Positions 1-11,702 of a stretch of 64,000 nt of DNA are shown here, in pieces. Location of the stretch: positions 4,491,307 to 4,555,306 of the forward strand of contig NW_020312867.1 in assembly GCF_003265705.1 (NCBI RefSeq). Reading direction: 5' to 3'. The translations under genes and the position numbers were made by a program. Source of the stretch: Callorhinus ursinus (taxonomy: Eukaryota; Chordata; Mammalia; Carnivora; Otariidae). Numbering within the stretch: the first letter of the stretch is position 1; each line of letters opens with the position of its first letter. The notes under the pieces are model-generated. The model had not been told where the DNA came from, made no database searches, and was given only the letters and a program-made list of their open reading frames with translations.

Positions 1-543
1 TCATCTTAAAATGGAAGTGTTACTGTAGAAATATAAATGAGCATGATATGGGAGAAGACTCTGAACAGTAACTGCCTGAAACTGCACTCTTGTAGCATCA
101 TCATTCCGAAACCAGCCATGAAAATTTTGAAAGGAGATTTCCAGAATTTCTTTTACAAAAAATAGAAATTTTGGCTAGAAGTAGTACAGTAAAAAAAAAA
201 CCATAATGAAGTGAACAAGGCCAAAGGTCATTTTCTAAAACTCCTTGAAAGGTAAAGGTAAACTCCAAATAACAGAAGATTTAATAGACCCTGTAGATCT
301 GGCCAAATTTACTTACGGTCAAAATGAGGCAACCGGGGGAGAAAATGCCCCTATCAAATTATAAATGTAAGCGTTCTCCAAGTATATATATCTGAAAGAC
401 TGTTATTGACTTAGTTCTTTACCATATCGTTGGTTCAAAATATTAATATAAATGGTGTTACTCTTAGGTCTTTGAACTATTTTTATACCTGTGAAGACAT
501 TAATTTGTAAAATCTTTGATGGTTTAAAAAATAGGAGTTTTCA

Positions 544-730
544 GGGCGCCTGGGTGGCTCAGTTGGTTAAGCAACTGCCTTCGGCTCAGGTCATGATCCT
601 GGAGTCCCAGGATCGAGTCCCACATCGGGCTCCCTGCTCAGCAGGGGGTCTGCTTCTCCCTCTGACCCTCTTCCCTCTCAAGCTCTCTCTCTCTCAAATA
701 AATAAAATCTTTTTAAAAAATAAATAAATA
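544..730 (+). repeat. CAN-SINE, long type
   Basis: TSD AAAATAGGAGTTTTCA on both sides (about 528-543 and 733-748). The head reads GGGCGCCTGGGTGGCTCAG. Confidence 0.93.
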
Positions 731-1522
731 AAAAATAGGAGTTTTCAACAATATATATAATTTTTATTTTGGTAGTGTGGTATTGGTTATGGGGTCTTGG
801 GAGTGGGATTATGCACAGATAAAGTAGGTATCCTTTAGGAACAGACCTGATGTACACCCTGCATGTACCATCAGCCACTTCATTACTTCCCTAGAATTCC
901 TTACCTTAAAGAGTTTACCTCTGGATTTTCTTATTGTGTTCAGTGGAATAGTGAAAGTGGTAATATTTTGGAGGAAGTATAAAATTGAACTACAAAAACA
1001 AAAAAAAAAAACCTCACCTTTTCAGACAGATTTATAAAGACATCAAAAGTGACATTGCCCTGTGACCCAGATTCCTAGGTTTATCCAGGGAAGGTGATAA
1101 AGAGACTTCAGTATCAGGTTGATGCAGTTTTTTTCCTTCATGGAAGTATAAAAGTACACCCTACACCATCTTTCCCACCACTAACCGTGGTATCTAAAAG
1201 ATTATTTTTTTGCAGTTTTTAACACAAATCATTTGTTTACTCGTGGTCCCACTCATTGATTGGTCTGCAGAAGCAGAGTCAGTCTGCCAGATCATTGGGT
1301 GCTATGAAGCAGTGACAGGTGGGAAAAGGCAAGGAAAGAGGAGGGGGAGGGAGAGCCTGACTTTGCTTCTCCACCCTCCCCCTTCTCACCTATTCTCCCA
1401 GCCACATAGGTGTTTCTCAGACACACCACTCGATCCTTCATATTACAACAAAGGAAAAGCTCTCAAAGTTGGCCTAATTAACAGATCTTTCTAAGGATGA
1501 ACACTCAAGACACAACTCTGTA

Positions 1523-1663
1523 GGGGTGCCTGTGTGGCTCAGTTGGTTGAGTGTCCGACTCTTGGTCTTAGCTCAGATCTTGATCTCAGGGTTATGAGTT
1601 CAAGCCCTGCATTGGGCTCTGCACTGGGTGGGGAGCCTAATTTAAAAAAAAAAAAGAAAGAAA
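1523..1663 (+). repeat. CAN-SINE, short old type
   Basis: TSD AAGACACAACTCTGTA on both sides. The body lacks the CT-rich segment and ends at 'gagcctaatttaaaa'. Confidence 0.88.
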
Positions 1664-2312
1664 AGACACAACTCTGTATATTTTTACTCAAATGATAAAT
1701 TTACTACAGTGAAAAAAACTTGAGAGTTGGACTAGGGAGTTGATCATAGGGAACTTTGGGGTGTGTGAGACTCTTAGTTTATTTACACAGAATTAAAGAA
1801 CACCATTATCCGCATCCTGTCAGATTAACTGTCATCTGATTAGCAGAAGACTAAGGAGTAAATCAGAGAGAGACTGATTCTTCTACCACATGGCACAAGC
1901 AGCATGACCTTCCAGCAAGAAGATAGACATACTGAGATTTACGCCAACAGAAGCCCAAAGATACTACACTGGTCACTTCTTGGAAAGTCATTGAGACCTT
2001 CTTAGCAATTACTCTAGCTAATAGTGACATTTTCGCTTTTTGCATCTACATCTTAAGTTTGGACTTTTAAAATATGATACTAAAGAAAAAAGAAAAATTG
2101 CTTAGAACACTGAACCTAACATGCAGCATCAGAAAATTTAGCCTAGTTTCCAGAAACCAATAAAATTGATTCATCTTACATAGTATTGTGGTAGAAAATA
2201 TTTTCTCCTTGATAGGAAGTAATTTTAAAACGTTGATCTCATATTAAAGCCAAAAGATCTATGGAGCAGCATGAAGAATGAGAGTGAATTTTCAAGATCA
2301 GTAGAAGATTTT

Positions 2313-2498
2313 TTGTTTAGAGATTTTATTTATTTGTCAGAGAGTACAAGCAGGGGGAATAGTAGGCAGGTGGGGGCGGGGGGGGGGACAGACTCCCTGC
2401 CGAGCAAGAAGCCCGACCTGGGACTTGATCCCAGGACCCTGGGATCGTGACCCGAGCCAAAGGAAGACACTTAACCAACTGAGCCACCTGGGTGTCCC
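2313..2498 (-). repeat. CAN-SINE, long type
   Basis: Antisense copy flanked by degraded TAGAAGATTTT repeats. It contains a G-rich interruption at 2371-2389. Confidence 0.88.
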
Positions 2499-2616
2499 AA
2501 GATGAATAGAAGATTTTAAAGAAATGTTTACATTTGGAGAGCTTCAAGCTATTCATTGTACCCTGCTGTAGAAGACTTTTGTGAGGAAGATTTTCTTTTG
2601 TAAGGTTTGTTTGTTT

Positions 2617-2814
2617 GTTTACTTATTTATTTATTTATTTTAGAGAGAGAGTACAGGGGGGTGGAGGGGCAGAGGGAGAGGGAGAGAGAAACTCAAGCAG
2701 ATCCCATGCCGAGTGTGGAGCCAGACGTGGGGCTCTATCTCAAGACCCTGAGATCATGACCTGAGCCAAAACCAAGAATTGGACACTCAACTGACTGCAC
2801 CACCCAGGTGCCCC
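2617..2814 (-). repeat. CAN-SINE, older long type
   Basis: Antisense copy with the 'aaaccaagaattggacactcaac' block before the head. It lies 120 bp from the previous copy in the same orientation. Confidence 0.86.
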
Positions 2815-3582
2815 ATGTGGAAACATGGTTTAAATATGGAATAAGATTGAGATGATTGAAGACACTATGATAATACAAGAGAAAGTAAAGGAATTAAAAC
2901 ACACTTGTTCCATTTATGCCACTGTTACTCTGTGTATAAGTCACACAGTTCCCCACTCTTCCATGAAGCCTGCAGGCTCACCTGGTCTCAGAGCAGACTG
3001 TGGCTTGCTCTGAATTGTTTTCTATGCTTAGATGTATCCACAGCCTTGATATTCCTGGCTAGGCCACAATAGATACTTGTTGACCACAGGTCATGGTCAT
3101 GTTATTTAGAGACTTTGACTATAGTAAAGCAAAAAGAGTTACTTACTGCAAAAGAATGGCTTGACTCCAAAAGGGATCCAGAGGCTTTTTTTTTTTTTTT
3201 TTTGCACTCTGGCACAATTTACCACTTGATAGTAGCAAGACTCGTTGATTTCTCACAGGACTCCGTCTGTCTGTCATTTTCACTGGTGATGGAGGTTGTA
3301 GGGCTAATTGCCCAGCCCAAGATGCTCCCCCCACCCTGCCACTTTTTCCAACTGGGTATGTGTGCTTCATCTCCCACCGCTTGTGTCAGACTTCCCCAGG
3401 AGCCAGGCCCTCTTCCCACAGAAACCTGAGACCATCTCCACACTGAGTGCTCCTTTTGAGGCCCTTCGATTTATTCAGAGTCCAGTAGAGCCCCACTTAG
3501 ACCAGCCCTGCTTCTTGTGGACTAAACATCACTGCCATAAAGAGTTGCCTCAGCTGAGTATGTCCTTCCTTTCCCCCCACAG

Positions 3583-3626
3583 ACATAACCAGCGCGGTGC
3601 AATCCAAGCGAAGAAAATCCAAGTAA
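3583..3626 (+). CDS. NCOA6: Terminal coding exon, probable NCOA6 C-terminus
   Basis: A pyrimidine-rich tract ending in CCCCACAG precedes this exon. In the frame that needs one base from the previous exon, it encodes a short basic tail (ITSAVQSKRRKSK) and then a TAA stop. NCOA6 is a large nuclear coactivator of nuclear receptors and a subunit of the KMT2C/KMT2D histone methyltransferase complexes. The assignment rests on position and strand: in human the gene beside TP53INP2, on the strand opposite to it and the same as PIGU, is NCOA6, and this is the arrangement here. The lysine/arginine-rich end suits a nuclear protein. All upstream exons, including the LXXLL motifs, lie outside the window. 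The exon boundary is well supported; the gene name is an inference from synteny. Confidence 0.7.
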
Positions 3627-4145
3627 ACAAGCTGGACGGCGACTTGATCCTTGTAAATGTGTGTGAATTTTACAAAAAGCAATTTTGAGCTGTGACTTTT
3701 TAAAATCCATTTCTGTACAGTTAGTCATTTTAATAATATGGCCCTTTTCCTAGGCCCTGCAACCTGTTTCATAAAGTGCAATGGGAAAAGCAGAGTTGTT
3801 GAACCCTTTTGGTGTTGCAAGATGAAGTTCGAGGTTTCTAAAATGTTGCCATGTATTGAGAGGAGCTAATGCGATTATGTTATTAGTTTTCATATTTCCT
3901 AAGCAGCCTAGAGTACAGGGTGAGCATTTTTAGATCTTCTAATGATGTATTGTGCTGTGGAAGTTATGTGTGTGAATAGCAGTAGAGGGAGCAAAAGGAA
4001 TCTTCTCATTTGGAAATGTTGTAAATATTTTATTATATAGTGTTTTGGATGTATTTGTTGTAGAAATGGACCAGTGAATAAAGAGAATCTAAGGGTTTGT
4101 ACAATGTGAAATACTGAATGTGTTAAATAAATGTCATTGTCCTAG
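3627..4145 (+). other. NCOA6: 3'UTR of the probable NCOA6 transcript
   Basis: This AT-rich stretch follows the stop codon, holds no SINE, and ends in two AATAAA hexamers with a TG-rich element downstream. A 3'UTR of about 0.5 kb is inferred. Confidence 0.65.
4126..4131 (+). terminator. NCOA6: Polyadenylation signal of probable NCOA6
   Basis: AATAAA lies 500 bp after the stop and is followed by a TG-rich stretch near 4152-4168, so cleavage is expected around 4145. A second AATAAA at 4077-4082 could serve as an alternative site. Confidence 0.65.
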
Positions 4146-5214
4146 AACATAAATGTATGTTATTGGTAAGGGATTATTGGGTGAGCACATTTTCTTTGGA
4201 CCATAAATGAGTAGGAACAGCCTTCTTTGTAAATTAGAATCGCACCTTGTCCTTACTATACCTGCTTTGAAGAAACTACCCCTTTTCAGCACTGTACCAG
4301 GCACTTTGATAAATGTTGGTCAAATTTGTTTTGGTTGCAAATAACAGAATCATCCTAGGATCAAAGACCACCCAGGATTTTCGAGGGACAGGAAGCCATC
4401 GGTAACCCAGATGCACTTTTTCTCCACCTCATACATCTGTTTCTCCATGCACAGAATGTTAACAGTCTCTTCCATTCAAGAGATAAGCCCAGACTGACTA
4501 GCCAGATTCTCTGTAACAGCATCAAGAATCAAGCCCACTTTAGGTCAGCTTTCCACCTTCAGTCCAATTCTATAGTTAGGTCAGGCAGCTCCCACATAAA
4601 AAGGGGTCATTTTGTGCTATATACTAGATATACTTCAAAGATGCCCACTACTTTCTACCCTTTGGGTGCCCTATTTCTCATCTGTATCAGACTTGGGGCT
4701 GGTTTCTCATCAACATGCCCAGGTTTTTCCCTTTCCTGGCTCAATTCCTACCTAAAAATTACAGTCTCCAAACCTGCTGCTTCTGCCCCCACCCTACTCC
4801 CAACCTTCAGGAGATTCTGATGCTTGGGGCTCTGTCCTTGGCTTGGTCTGGGCCTCAGCCTTCTGCTGTATCTTCTACAGCTAGACACAGAGTCCGTCCC
4901 TTCCCCTGCAGTGTCTTCTTGACCTTACCAGAACCTAATGCCTGAAACCAAAAGGATAAGTCAGTGACTCTATCATGCTCTCACTCTCATCTCTGTTTCA
5001 ACTGTCTTTATATATGTCTTGGGTTATAAGGATCCTCCAGAAGTAGTTATTTATGAGTCAGATCCCACAGTTGTCTGGCTGTGTTCCCGACAAGCTTATC
5101 TTCCCTCTTCTTTCCATGTATGTATGACACACAACCATAACCAAAGCCAGCCTAATAATCCCTGTGCCAATACTGTGCTTGAGATTGCAAAGTGCTCTAC
5201 TCAGACAGAAAGCA
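4146..5214. other. Intergenic gap between two converging 3' ends
   Basis: About 1.1 kb separates the two polyadenylation regions. The part from about 4310 to 4600 resembles an old dispersed repeat beginning 'gcaaataacagaat', also recognisable near 29.6 kb and 40.4 kb. I could not name its family. No gene is seen. Confidence 0.5.
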
Positions 5215-8200
5215 TAATGTGCTTTAAATAGATTTTTATTTGTTTTTATATTAATTTTTTTCTCCCATAGAGGAATAACATTAAAATCTAACAATCAGAA
5301 TCCTGTTATACACATACACAGGCATGCCACATGACTGGATCGAGGTGGTTGTGTCCTTGAGTCTGTCAACATGTCACAACATGATCAACCACAGTCTTCT
5401 CATTTCAGCCAGTCTCAACACAAAACACCTATGAGGGATACACTCAACTTGTTGGTTCCATATGGAACTAGGTGGCAAGGCAAAAAGGAAGATACAAGGG
5501 GCTCCGATGTGTCTGCATTCAGTCCCCTCACATAAAGCCACATGGATCTGAAAAGGCATCCAAGAGCTCTAGTGGGGTCCTTGTTGCATCTAAGACATTA
5601 TAGGTTAGAACAAATTGATCAGGATACCAGGTGGGGGTCAGGGAGCAGGCATACCCCAAAACAGCCGCAAACTGCATTCATACACATATGGTACCCTGCT
5701 GGGGCCAAACTGGCAAAAGCTGGAAAGTGACAGCCAGCTTGAAGGGAGCACTCAGACGTATGGAGGAATTACTGTAAGTTGCCCTTTGATGTCTTGGGTC
5801 TCACTCTAGAAACAGGGGTCCCTCTGACATACTCAGTTTTGGCAAAGTGCTGGTAGTATTGACAATTAATACAAACTTCTCCACGGTCTCTGAAAACATC
5901 AGTCAGGACGGACTCTCTCACCCCCTCCTGTCTAAGGTTGCATAGGACTTTGTGAATTCAGGTTCCCTCGTGTATTCAAGTTCTGTGGTTTAAGAAAAAG
6001 AAAATCCTGAAGCATGCTCAAGGTGAAAGGCACACAGTCAATACAGTAGGACGAGCTCTGATGCTTCAGGAGTCAGACTAGCAGGAGACTGAGTAGCGTT
6101 GGTTCTTAGGAATCTAGACATACTCAAATGCTACAGATCTACAGGAAAGTACAAAAACACATGAGCCTTACCAGCCAGGTGGTGAGACTGCTGAGTTCTA
6201 GAACTACAGGAGCCTCCAGAAATATGTGTAAGGGAGGGGCCTTTTGAAATTTGAACCAAATGCCCTATAACTCACTCTTCTCCCCACCTGCCCCAGAAGG
6301 ATCATAGGGACTGCCCAGGACTGAGCCTCTGCCCCAGCCGGCAGCAGAGGGGTAGGCAGGGAGCTGAAACTCCTCTTGGAAGTGCTGAAGACCCTAAGCT
6401 GGCTGTGAAGTGACCACAGGGTAGCTGGAAGAAGAAAACAACTAGGTTTTAACTGCAGGAGAACCTTGGCGAAAGGAGCAAGGTTGTCAACTACTGGGGC
6501 CCTAGTTAGGACTGGCGTAGGGACTTTGATCTGCCTTTACTGTAGACTGGGTTTACTCCGTTGGATAGGAGACCCCAACAGGAACTTCTCTGTCCCCACC
6601 CCAGCAACCATGGGCTACCCCCCTCCCTTATCCAGGGAGGGCAGCTGCCTTTACCCTCATGGGATCGCAGTTTTCCAACCAAGCCTCAGCTTGGCAGTGA
6701 GGCCAAGAAACCTGGAACTGGAGTGAGGGGGAAGACCTATGTTAATATGTAACAGGAAATCTTAAAAGTTTCAAGGAAGAAAGAGCACACACTAGAAAAG
6801 GACAGTTAGAGGAAAAGGGAAGCAACTCGGGGTATCCCAAGAAGCTGTTGCTGGTGTCTGAGCCCAAAATTCACTCCCACTACAAGAAGGGCAACACTGC
6901 CTGTGTCCCCTCTTGTCTCACCCAGGGATTCAGGTTCCCTCCTCCAGTTACTCACTGGAGGAGAGGGCAAGGGGAACCATAGGGCACCCATTTCTCCCCA
7001 TCAGACTAGAAAGGAAGGGCCTTGGGGGAGGAAATGTGAGGCCCCGACCCTGGGTTAGAACTATTTGGGGAATGGGCCAGTGGGGCTCCTGGCTTCCTAT
7101 CCAGGAGTGTTTATTAGTCATCCTAGGCAGTGTGTGAAATACAAGGCCAGAGGCAACATGAAGGCTGAGCTGTCCTCCTTGGGATGGCTTCACCCCACAG
7201 CTTGTCCTCCCCAGCATCATTCTCCTGCATTCTTACTCTGGGGTGTGCACTTTCCCTGCCTACGAGCCCTCTGGCCTGCATCTCTCCTAAACTAGTTCTA
7301 GCACCTTGGGCATGTGAACAGATGGCCAGGATGGCAGGGCCTTGCCCAGCCTCTACTCCTGGGGTGACATGTTGGGGACAGGGCAACAAGGTACTAAGCC
7401 CTTCAGACTCAGGGGTGTGCAGAGGGGTGGATTTCTAAAGAGAATTGGGAAGTGGGATTATAGGCAAGGGAAGTGGGGGCAGACTTCAGGCTCAAGCCCA
7501 AGAGGAGGGCTTGGCCTCTCTGAGCAAGCACAGTGCCAGTTCCCATGGTGCCCTGCTCCCTACAGCTTCTTAACCTGTATGTCCTGTCTACGTTTCCAGT
7601 AGGCTGCCTCTTTCCCTCAGTTCCCTCCAACCTTCTCCAACTCACATCTCACAGCCCTGTTCTACATACTTTACCTTTCCAGGCCTAAACAACTCCAAGG
7701 GGAGAGGGAAGGAGGAGACTAAAGGCAGAACCCTTTGGCCTCAGGGCCCACTCCCCCATCCATTTGGGAGGGAATTACTGGGAATGAATAAAGGAGCAGG
7801 AGTGAGCGTAGTGCCAAACATGAGAATGGGTGAGGCTTGTAAAGTGGGACTTGAAGGCGGGGAAAGAGCTAGATGTGGGAGAAGAGATTAGTGGAACAAG
7901 GAGTGGGCCAGAGGTACAGGACCGGAGGGCAAGGATGAAGGGGAATGTCAAGGCAGAGATGGGGACAGGGACCAGAAAAGGAGGGAAAAATGGAGTGTCA
8001 AGGGGGAAGGAAATGGAGGATTAGATGCCAGGCTTGGGGTCGGAGGGTGAAGGACAGGAGGGGATTCAGAGGCAGATCAGAGGATCAGAGGTGGGAAAAT
8101 CGAGGGGGGAGGGGGCTAGCACCCCACCTCACTTGAGGAGGAGGGAGGTTGTAGTGTCCCACCCAGGTGGGCTGCGGGCGCTCCTCGAGCAACACACTGG

Positions 8201-8265
8201 CTGCGGCGGAGGGGCCCGACAGGGTCGGGAGTCGGCGAGGGGTCTGTGGTTCGACCGGAGGACCC
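5215..8265 (-). other. TP53INP2: 3'UTR of TP53INP2
   Basis: About 3 kb downstream of the TP53INP2 stop has no SINE or LINE, whereas nearly all other DNA here carries one per kilobase. It ends at a - strand AATAAA (5235-5240) with a TG-rich element beyond. The gene span this gives (about 8.9 kb) agrees with my recollection of the human gene, near 9 kb. The part next to the stop (7690-8110) is strongly purine-rich on the + strand, so the mRNA is pyrimidine-rich there. Confidence 0.7.
5235..5240 (-). terminator. TP53INP2: Polyadenylation signal of TP53INP2
   Basis: TTTATT on the + strand reads AATAAA on the - strand. Downstream on that strand comes TGCTTTCTGTCTG, a plausible GU-rich element. 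Cleavage is expected near 5215-5225. Confidence 0.6.
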
Positions 8266-8518
8266 TCAGTAGTTGAACTGGCGCTGGCACGGCTGGTAGA
8301 CGAAGCTGCCCTGGTGCTTGGGCCGCCGCGAACGGCTCTCGCGGGCGCGGTTCTGCCGCTGCACCACCTTGGCGCTCAGCGCGTGGCGCTCGGCCCGCTG
8401 CCGGGCCCGCTGCAGCCTCCGCGCCTGGCCCGCCTTCTCCAGTAGCGCAGCCCGCGCGGGCCCAGGGGCGGCGGCGTGGTGCAGGACCCGGGGCTCGCGG
8501 CGGGCGGGCGCCAACTCC
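8266..8518 (-). CDS. TP53INP2: TP53INP2 coding exon 3 (C-terminus)
   Basis: This exon encodes about residues 139-221 and ends in QPCQRQFNY followed by TGA. The acceptor is CCCCGCAG at 8519-8526, and the first base completes a glycine codon split in phase 2. The segment is very arginine-rich, with a helix-like stretch of alanine, leucine, arginine and glutamine (RALLEKAG..., RLQRARQRAERHALSAK). In the family this region holds the nuclear/nucleolar localisation signal and the conserved C-terminal motif. With exons 1 and 2 the reading frame is 666 nt including the stop, or 221 residues, against 220 in human from memory. No frameshift or internal stop is seen. Confidence 0.95.
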
Positions 8519-9040
8519 CTGCGGGGACAGAGCAGGGCTCGGTCAGGGCCGGACACTCCGCCCACCCAGTCCCCGCACCCTCGCCCTGGCGCAGTGCTGT
8601 CTCTGCTCTTAGCAGAGCGCCCAGTGCCCTTCTTGTGGGTCCCAACCCTTCTTCCGAGCCAGCCTGGAGATGCCTCCTCCGTTCTAACCCCTGTAACGGG
8701 TAAACCGGACTCCAGGGAAGGCCTCGGCTCCCACCTCCAATTCGGTTCTAACCTTCCGAGCCAGCCTCTTGAAAACCCCACCCCTTCGGCGCTCCGCCTA
8801 GCCCCTCCGCCAAACCCGCCGCAAGCCTCGCAGCTCGGTCTCTCCCAGGCCCCGCCCGGGCCACGAAGCCCGGCCTCGCCCTCTCTTAAAGCTCCGCCCC
8901 TTTCCCCTCAGGCCCGCTCCGAGCCTCGTCCCCGCCCCCGAAGACACGCCTCTAAAGGCTCCGCCCCTTCGGCGCGGGGCGAGCTCCTGGGCTCGCTCCC
9001 CGGTCTCCAGGTCTCCAGGCCAAGTCCCCGGCCCGCTCAC

Positions 9041-9329
9041 CCTTCGCTAAGGTCGCCGTCAGGCAGGGCAGCGTCGGGGTGCGGGGAGGGGGGCCCAGAC
9101 TCCAGCACTATGGTGCTGCCGGTGACGTAAACGGACATGCTGGGGTGTTCGATGAGGAGATCCTCCAGCGGGCTGCTCTGGAGGCGGGCGGGCCCGAGTC
9201 CGGGCCCCTCTGCAGTAAAACAGGCGGGAGGGGTAACAAACCAGCTCTCGTCCATCAAGGAGGGCGCGGGCGGGGGGCGGCCTGCGGGGGCAGGGGCGGC
9301 CCCGGGGCTGGGTGGAGCCGCGTAGCTGT
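9041..9329 (-). CDS. TP53INP2: TP53INP2 coding exon 2
   Basis: This exon encodes about residues 42-138: a proline/alanine-rich linker starting DSYAAPPSPG, then the conserved block SLMDESWFVTPPACF and the acidic/leucine motif LEDLLIEHPSMSVYV, both typical of TP53INP1/2. The acceptor GTAG lies at 9330-9333 and the donor GTGAGC begins at 9040. Phases 1 and 2 match the neighbouring exons. If the 522-nt downstream intron were retained, a TGA formed by the donor site would end the protein immediately after this exon. Confidence 0.95.
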
Positions 9330-9739
9330 CTACGGGGCGCGGGAGGGGGAGCCATGCGGAGGAGGGGGCGCAGCGGGGAGGGACACACACACACACCGGA
9401 CACAGTGGGGCGGGGAGAGAAAGGGCATCGTTAGTCAGACACGCAGCCCCGCCCGCCGCGCCCACGGGGCACCCACGGGCCAGGAGTCTCGACTGGCTGC
9501 CCTAGGGCACGTGAGGTATGGGCCCCAACGCTGCGCTGCCAGGAGAAGGGCCAGCCAGGCTTTGCGTGGGATTGGGGCCCTGTTACCCCTGCCTTCAGTG
9601 TCACTGCCTCGGCCCCATTTGCCCAGTAGGCCGGGAGAACTCCCCAGTGCCTTAGCAGCTCCCTTCCCCTCCGCTGCTCGGCCGCTTGCCCTTTCACAGG
9701 CCCAGGAATCAGAGTCCGGGCCCCTGACCCAGGCCTCAC

Positions 9740-9863
9740 CCGGCAGATCAATGATGAGCCAGCCGTCCATTTCATCCTCCTCGGAGACCAAGGCTAGGGG
9801 GCATTCGGGGTCCTCGGGGGGAGGGGGGGTACTGAAGAAGAGGCTGGTGAGGCGCTGGAACAT
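9740..9863 (-). CDS. TP53INP2: TP53INP2 coding exon 1 (start codon, LIR motif)
   Basis: TP53INP2 (DOR) shuttles between nucleus and cytoplasm. It binds LC3/GABARAP proteins to promote autophagosome formation and coactivates thyroid and other nuclear receptors. The ATG is at 9863-9861 with G at -3. The first 41 residues start MFQRL and contain an acidic run followed by W35-L36-I37-I38, the LC3-interacting region, which overlaps the leucine-rich nuclear export signal. Both W35 and I38 are intact. The donor is G|GTGAGG at 9740/9739, splitting a codon in phase 1 that becomes the aspartate of the next exon. The intronic continuation stays open for about 100 codons but matches nothing in the family. 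The gene is the divergent upstream neighbour of PIGU. Confidence 0.96.
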
Positions 9864-9914
9864 GGCCGGGGATGAAACGGCCTCAAGGGGGGCGTCCTAC
9901 GGCAGTGTAGAAAC
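9864..9914 (-). other. TP53INP2: TP53INP2 5'UTR, part in the first coding exon
   Basis: A pyrimidine tract ending in CCTCGCAG (AG at 9916-9915) precedes GTTTCTACACTGCC, which leads to the start codon with no upstream ATG. This places a splice junction 51 nt before the ATG. Confidence 0.75.
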
Positions 9915-10054
9915 CTGCGAGGTGCGGAGAAGGAGTCAGAGCCCCCACCGACTTTAGTCACTACCCCTGACTCCGGGCTGGGGATCCCACCCCCAGCCCC
10001 CAGAGCGCAGTAAGGGTACGACAGGGATGTGTGGGGAAGCTCTGCGGTGTGTGC

Positions 10055-10312
10055 ACGATCTGGTAAGTCCGTCTGCTTTCAGGCTTTTTCTATTTTCTGT
10101 GTGACCTTAGGAAGTTATTTAACTTCTCTGTGCTTTAGTTTTCTCATCTGCCAAATGCCAATGATAAAACACCTTCCTCTGGGCCCTTATAAGAATTACA
10201 TGAGCTAATAAATAGTATCCTCCTCTGGGCTCCACTAAGAATTAAATGAACCAAACACAAAGTGCTTAGAGCCATACTCAGGCACAGAGTAAGCATTCAA
10301 TAAACGAATCAA
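10055..10312 (+). repeat. MIR
   Basis: Recognised by 'tgtgaccttaggaagttatttaacttctctgtgc' type text followed by a 'caataaacg' end. Confidence 0.82.
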
Positions 10313-10479
10313 TTAGTTATTAATATTACTGCATGCTCTAGGGACATGGAAGGAGTGATATATATATGACCAGATTCTATCAGGAAAGGTCTCCAGAGGG
10401 TTGGACATCCAAGCTGGACCCTGAAGTTCTCCAAGCAATGAAGAAACTGTCCAATTATTGTGATTACTTATCATCATCA

Positions 10480-10715
10480 TCATAATATAGCTAACATTCA
10501 TGTGCTAGGTACCGTACTAAGCACTTTACATATCACCACTGGTACTTCTCACAACTCTAGGAAGTGGGTCTAATTATTAGCCCTCTTTTACAGGTGAAGA
10601 AACTGAGGCTCAGGAAGATAAGGTAACTTGCACAAAGTCTCAACAGCTAATAAGACACAGAGGTTGGATTTAAACCCATGCTATCAGATTCCATAGGCAG
10701 CACCCATAATCACTG
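10480..10715 (-). repeat. MIR, antisense
   Basis: The series 'gctaacattcatgtgctaggtacc', 'acaggtgaagaaactgagg' and 'tttaaacccatgc' is the MIR core reversed. Confidence 0.83.
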
Positions 10716-11507
10716 TACTCCTTTGCTTTTGCTGGATTAGACATTAGACATTAGTCCAGATTAGGTGTTTTTAACTTGGTGGCCAAAGTATTTTTCTGGG
10801 AAGAAGTTTTCATCATGATTTCCCACCATCACTCCTTGACCCCAAATATGAAGAACCACTACTTGAGCCTGTTTGGCTTGAAAAGTGCTAGCTGGCAGAA
10901 ATCCTGCAGAACCGCCACCGTGTGACTGTACAGCTCTCATTTGTGTCTGTCAGACAAGGTTCTAAGATCCTATTCCCTTGGGCGCTCCCTCTCTCCCCCT
11001 CTATACCTAAGCTCCTGCGCAAGGGCAGCATTCTTGGCTAGGAGGAAGATCAGGTTGCCTGGCCCCAGAGAAACAGCAGGTCAGTGGGAGGTGATGATGA
11101 AGGGTGGGCCTGTCAGGCCCCAGGAGCCCTTAAGGATGAGCACTGAGGGTTGGACCAGGACCCAACCCCTCAAATCAGTCCTTCCCTGGATGAAAATGAG
11201 GAAGGAGACCCCCTGGTCCAGGAATGGAGACACCAAGGAGGTGGCTATAGATCTGCCCTTCTCCCCACTTCAGCCTACCTTAGGACTAGGCCTGGCTAAG
11301 GGTCCCCTGGATGTCCCAACACTTGAGCCTCCACATCTGTCCCCTGAAGATGGTCAACCATTTTGCTACTGAGACACTTGTCACCATCCTCTAGGGATGA
11401 TTCCACACTTCCTGTAGAACTTCCTGGGGGCATGTCCACTTTTCCATTCCCTGGAGGCATTCTACACTTATTGCTAACCCACCTGAGGTTTTGGGTTTTT
11501 GTTTTGT

Positions 11508-11702
11508 TTTTTTTTTAAGATTTTTCTTATTTATTTGTCAGAGAGAGAGAGAGAGCACAAGCACGGGGAGCAGCAGGCAGAGGGAGAAACAGGCTCCCCA
11601 CTGTGAGCAAGGAGCCCGGTGCGTGACTCAATCCCAGGACCCCGGCATCATGACCTGAGCCAAAGGCAGACGCTTGACTGACTGAGCCACCCAGGCATCC
11701 CC
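11508..11702 (-). repeat. CAN-SINE in TP53INP2 intron 1
   Basis: TSD CCCACCTGAGGT(T/A)TT on both sides. It is in sense orientation relative to the - strand gene. Confidence 0.92.

Larger units (their letters stand above)
1..3582 (+). other. NCOA6: Last intron of probable NCOA6
   Basis: No convincing exon was found here. The stretch is AT-rich and holds four CAN-SINE copies listed separately. A possible exon at 1216-1317 between splice-like sites was considered and rejected. Confidence 0.55.
8150..9480. other. TP53INP2: CpG island over TP53INP2 coding exons 2-3
   Basis: The sequence is very GC-rich with frequent CG dinucleotides, such as the runs near 8330-8520 and 8930-9320. Long antisense open frames here are a by-product of GC content. 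Confidence 0.8.

Noticed and set aside
1216..1317. A possible exon between TTTTTTTGCAG and ACAG|GTGGGA
   Set aside because: The only open frame is short and hydrophobic with a cysteine-rich end, unlike the hydrophilic NCOA6 C-terminus, and no paired evidence supports it.
8318..9130. A 270-codon + strand open frame
   Set aside because: Also an antisense shadow of TP53INP2 coding exons 2 and 3 in GC-rich DNA, made mainly of proline, serine and arginine.
9079..9957. A 292-codon + strand open frame across TP53INP2 exons
   Set aside because: It is antisense to the confirmed TP53INP2 exons in a CpG island, where stops are rare. It has low-complexity composition and resembles no protein.
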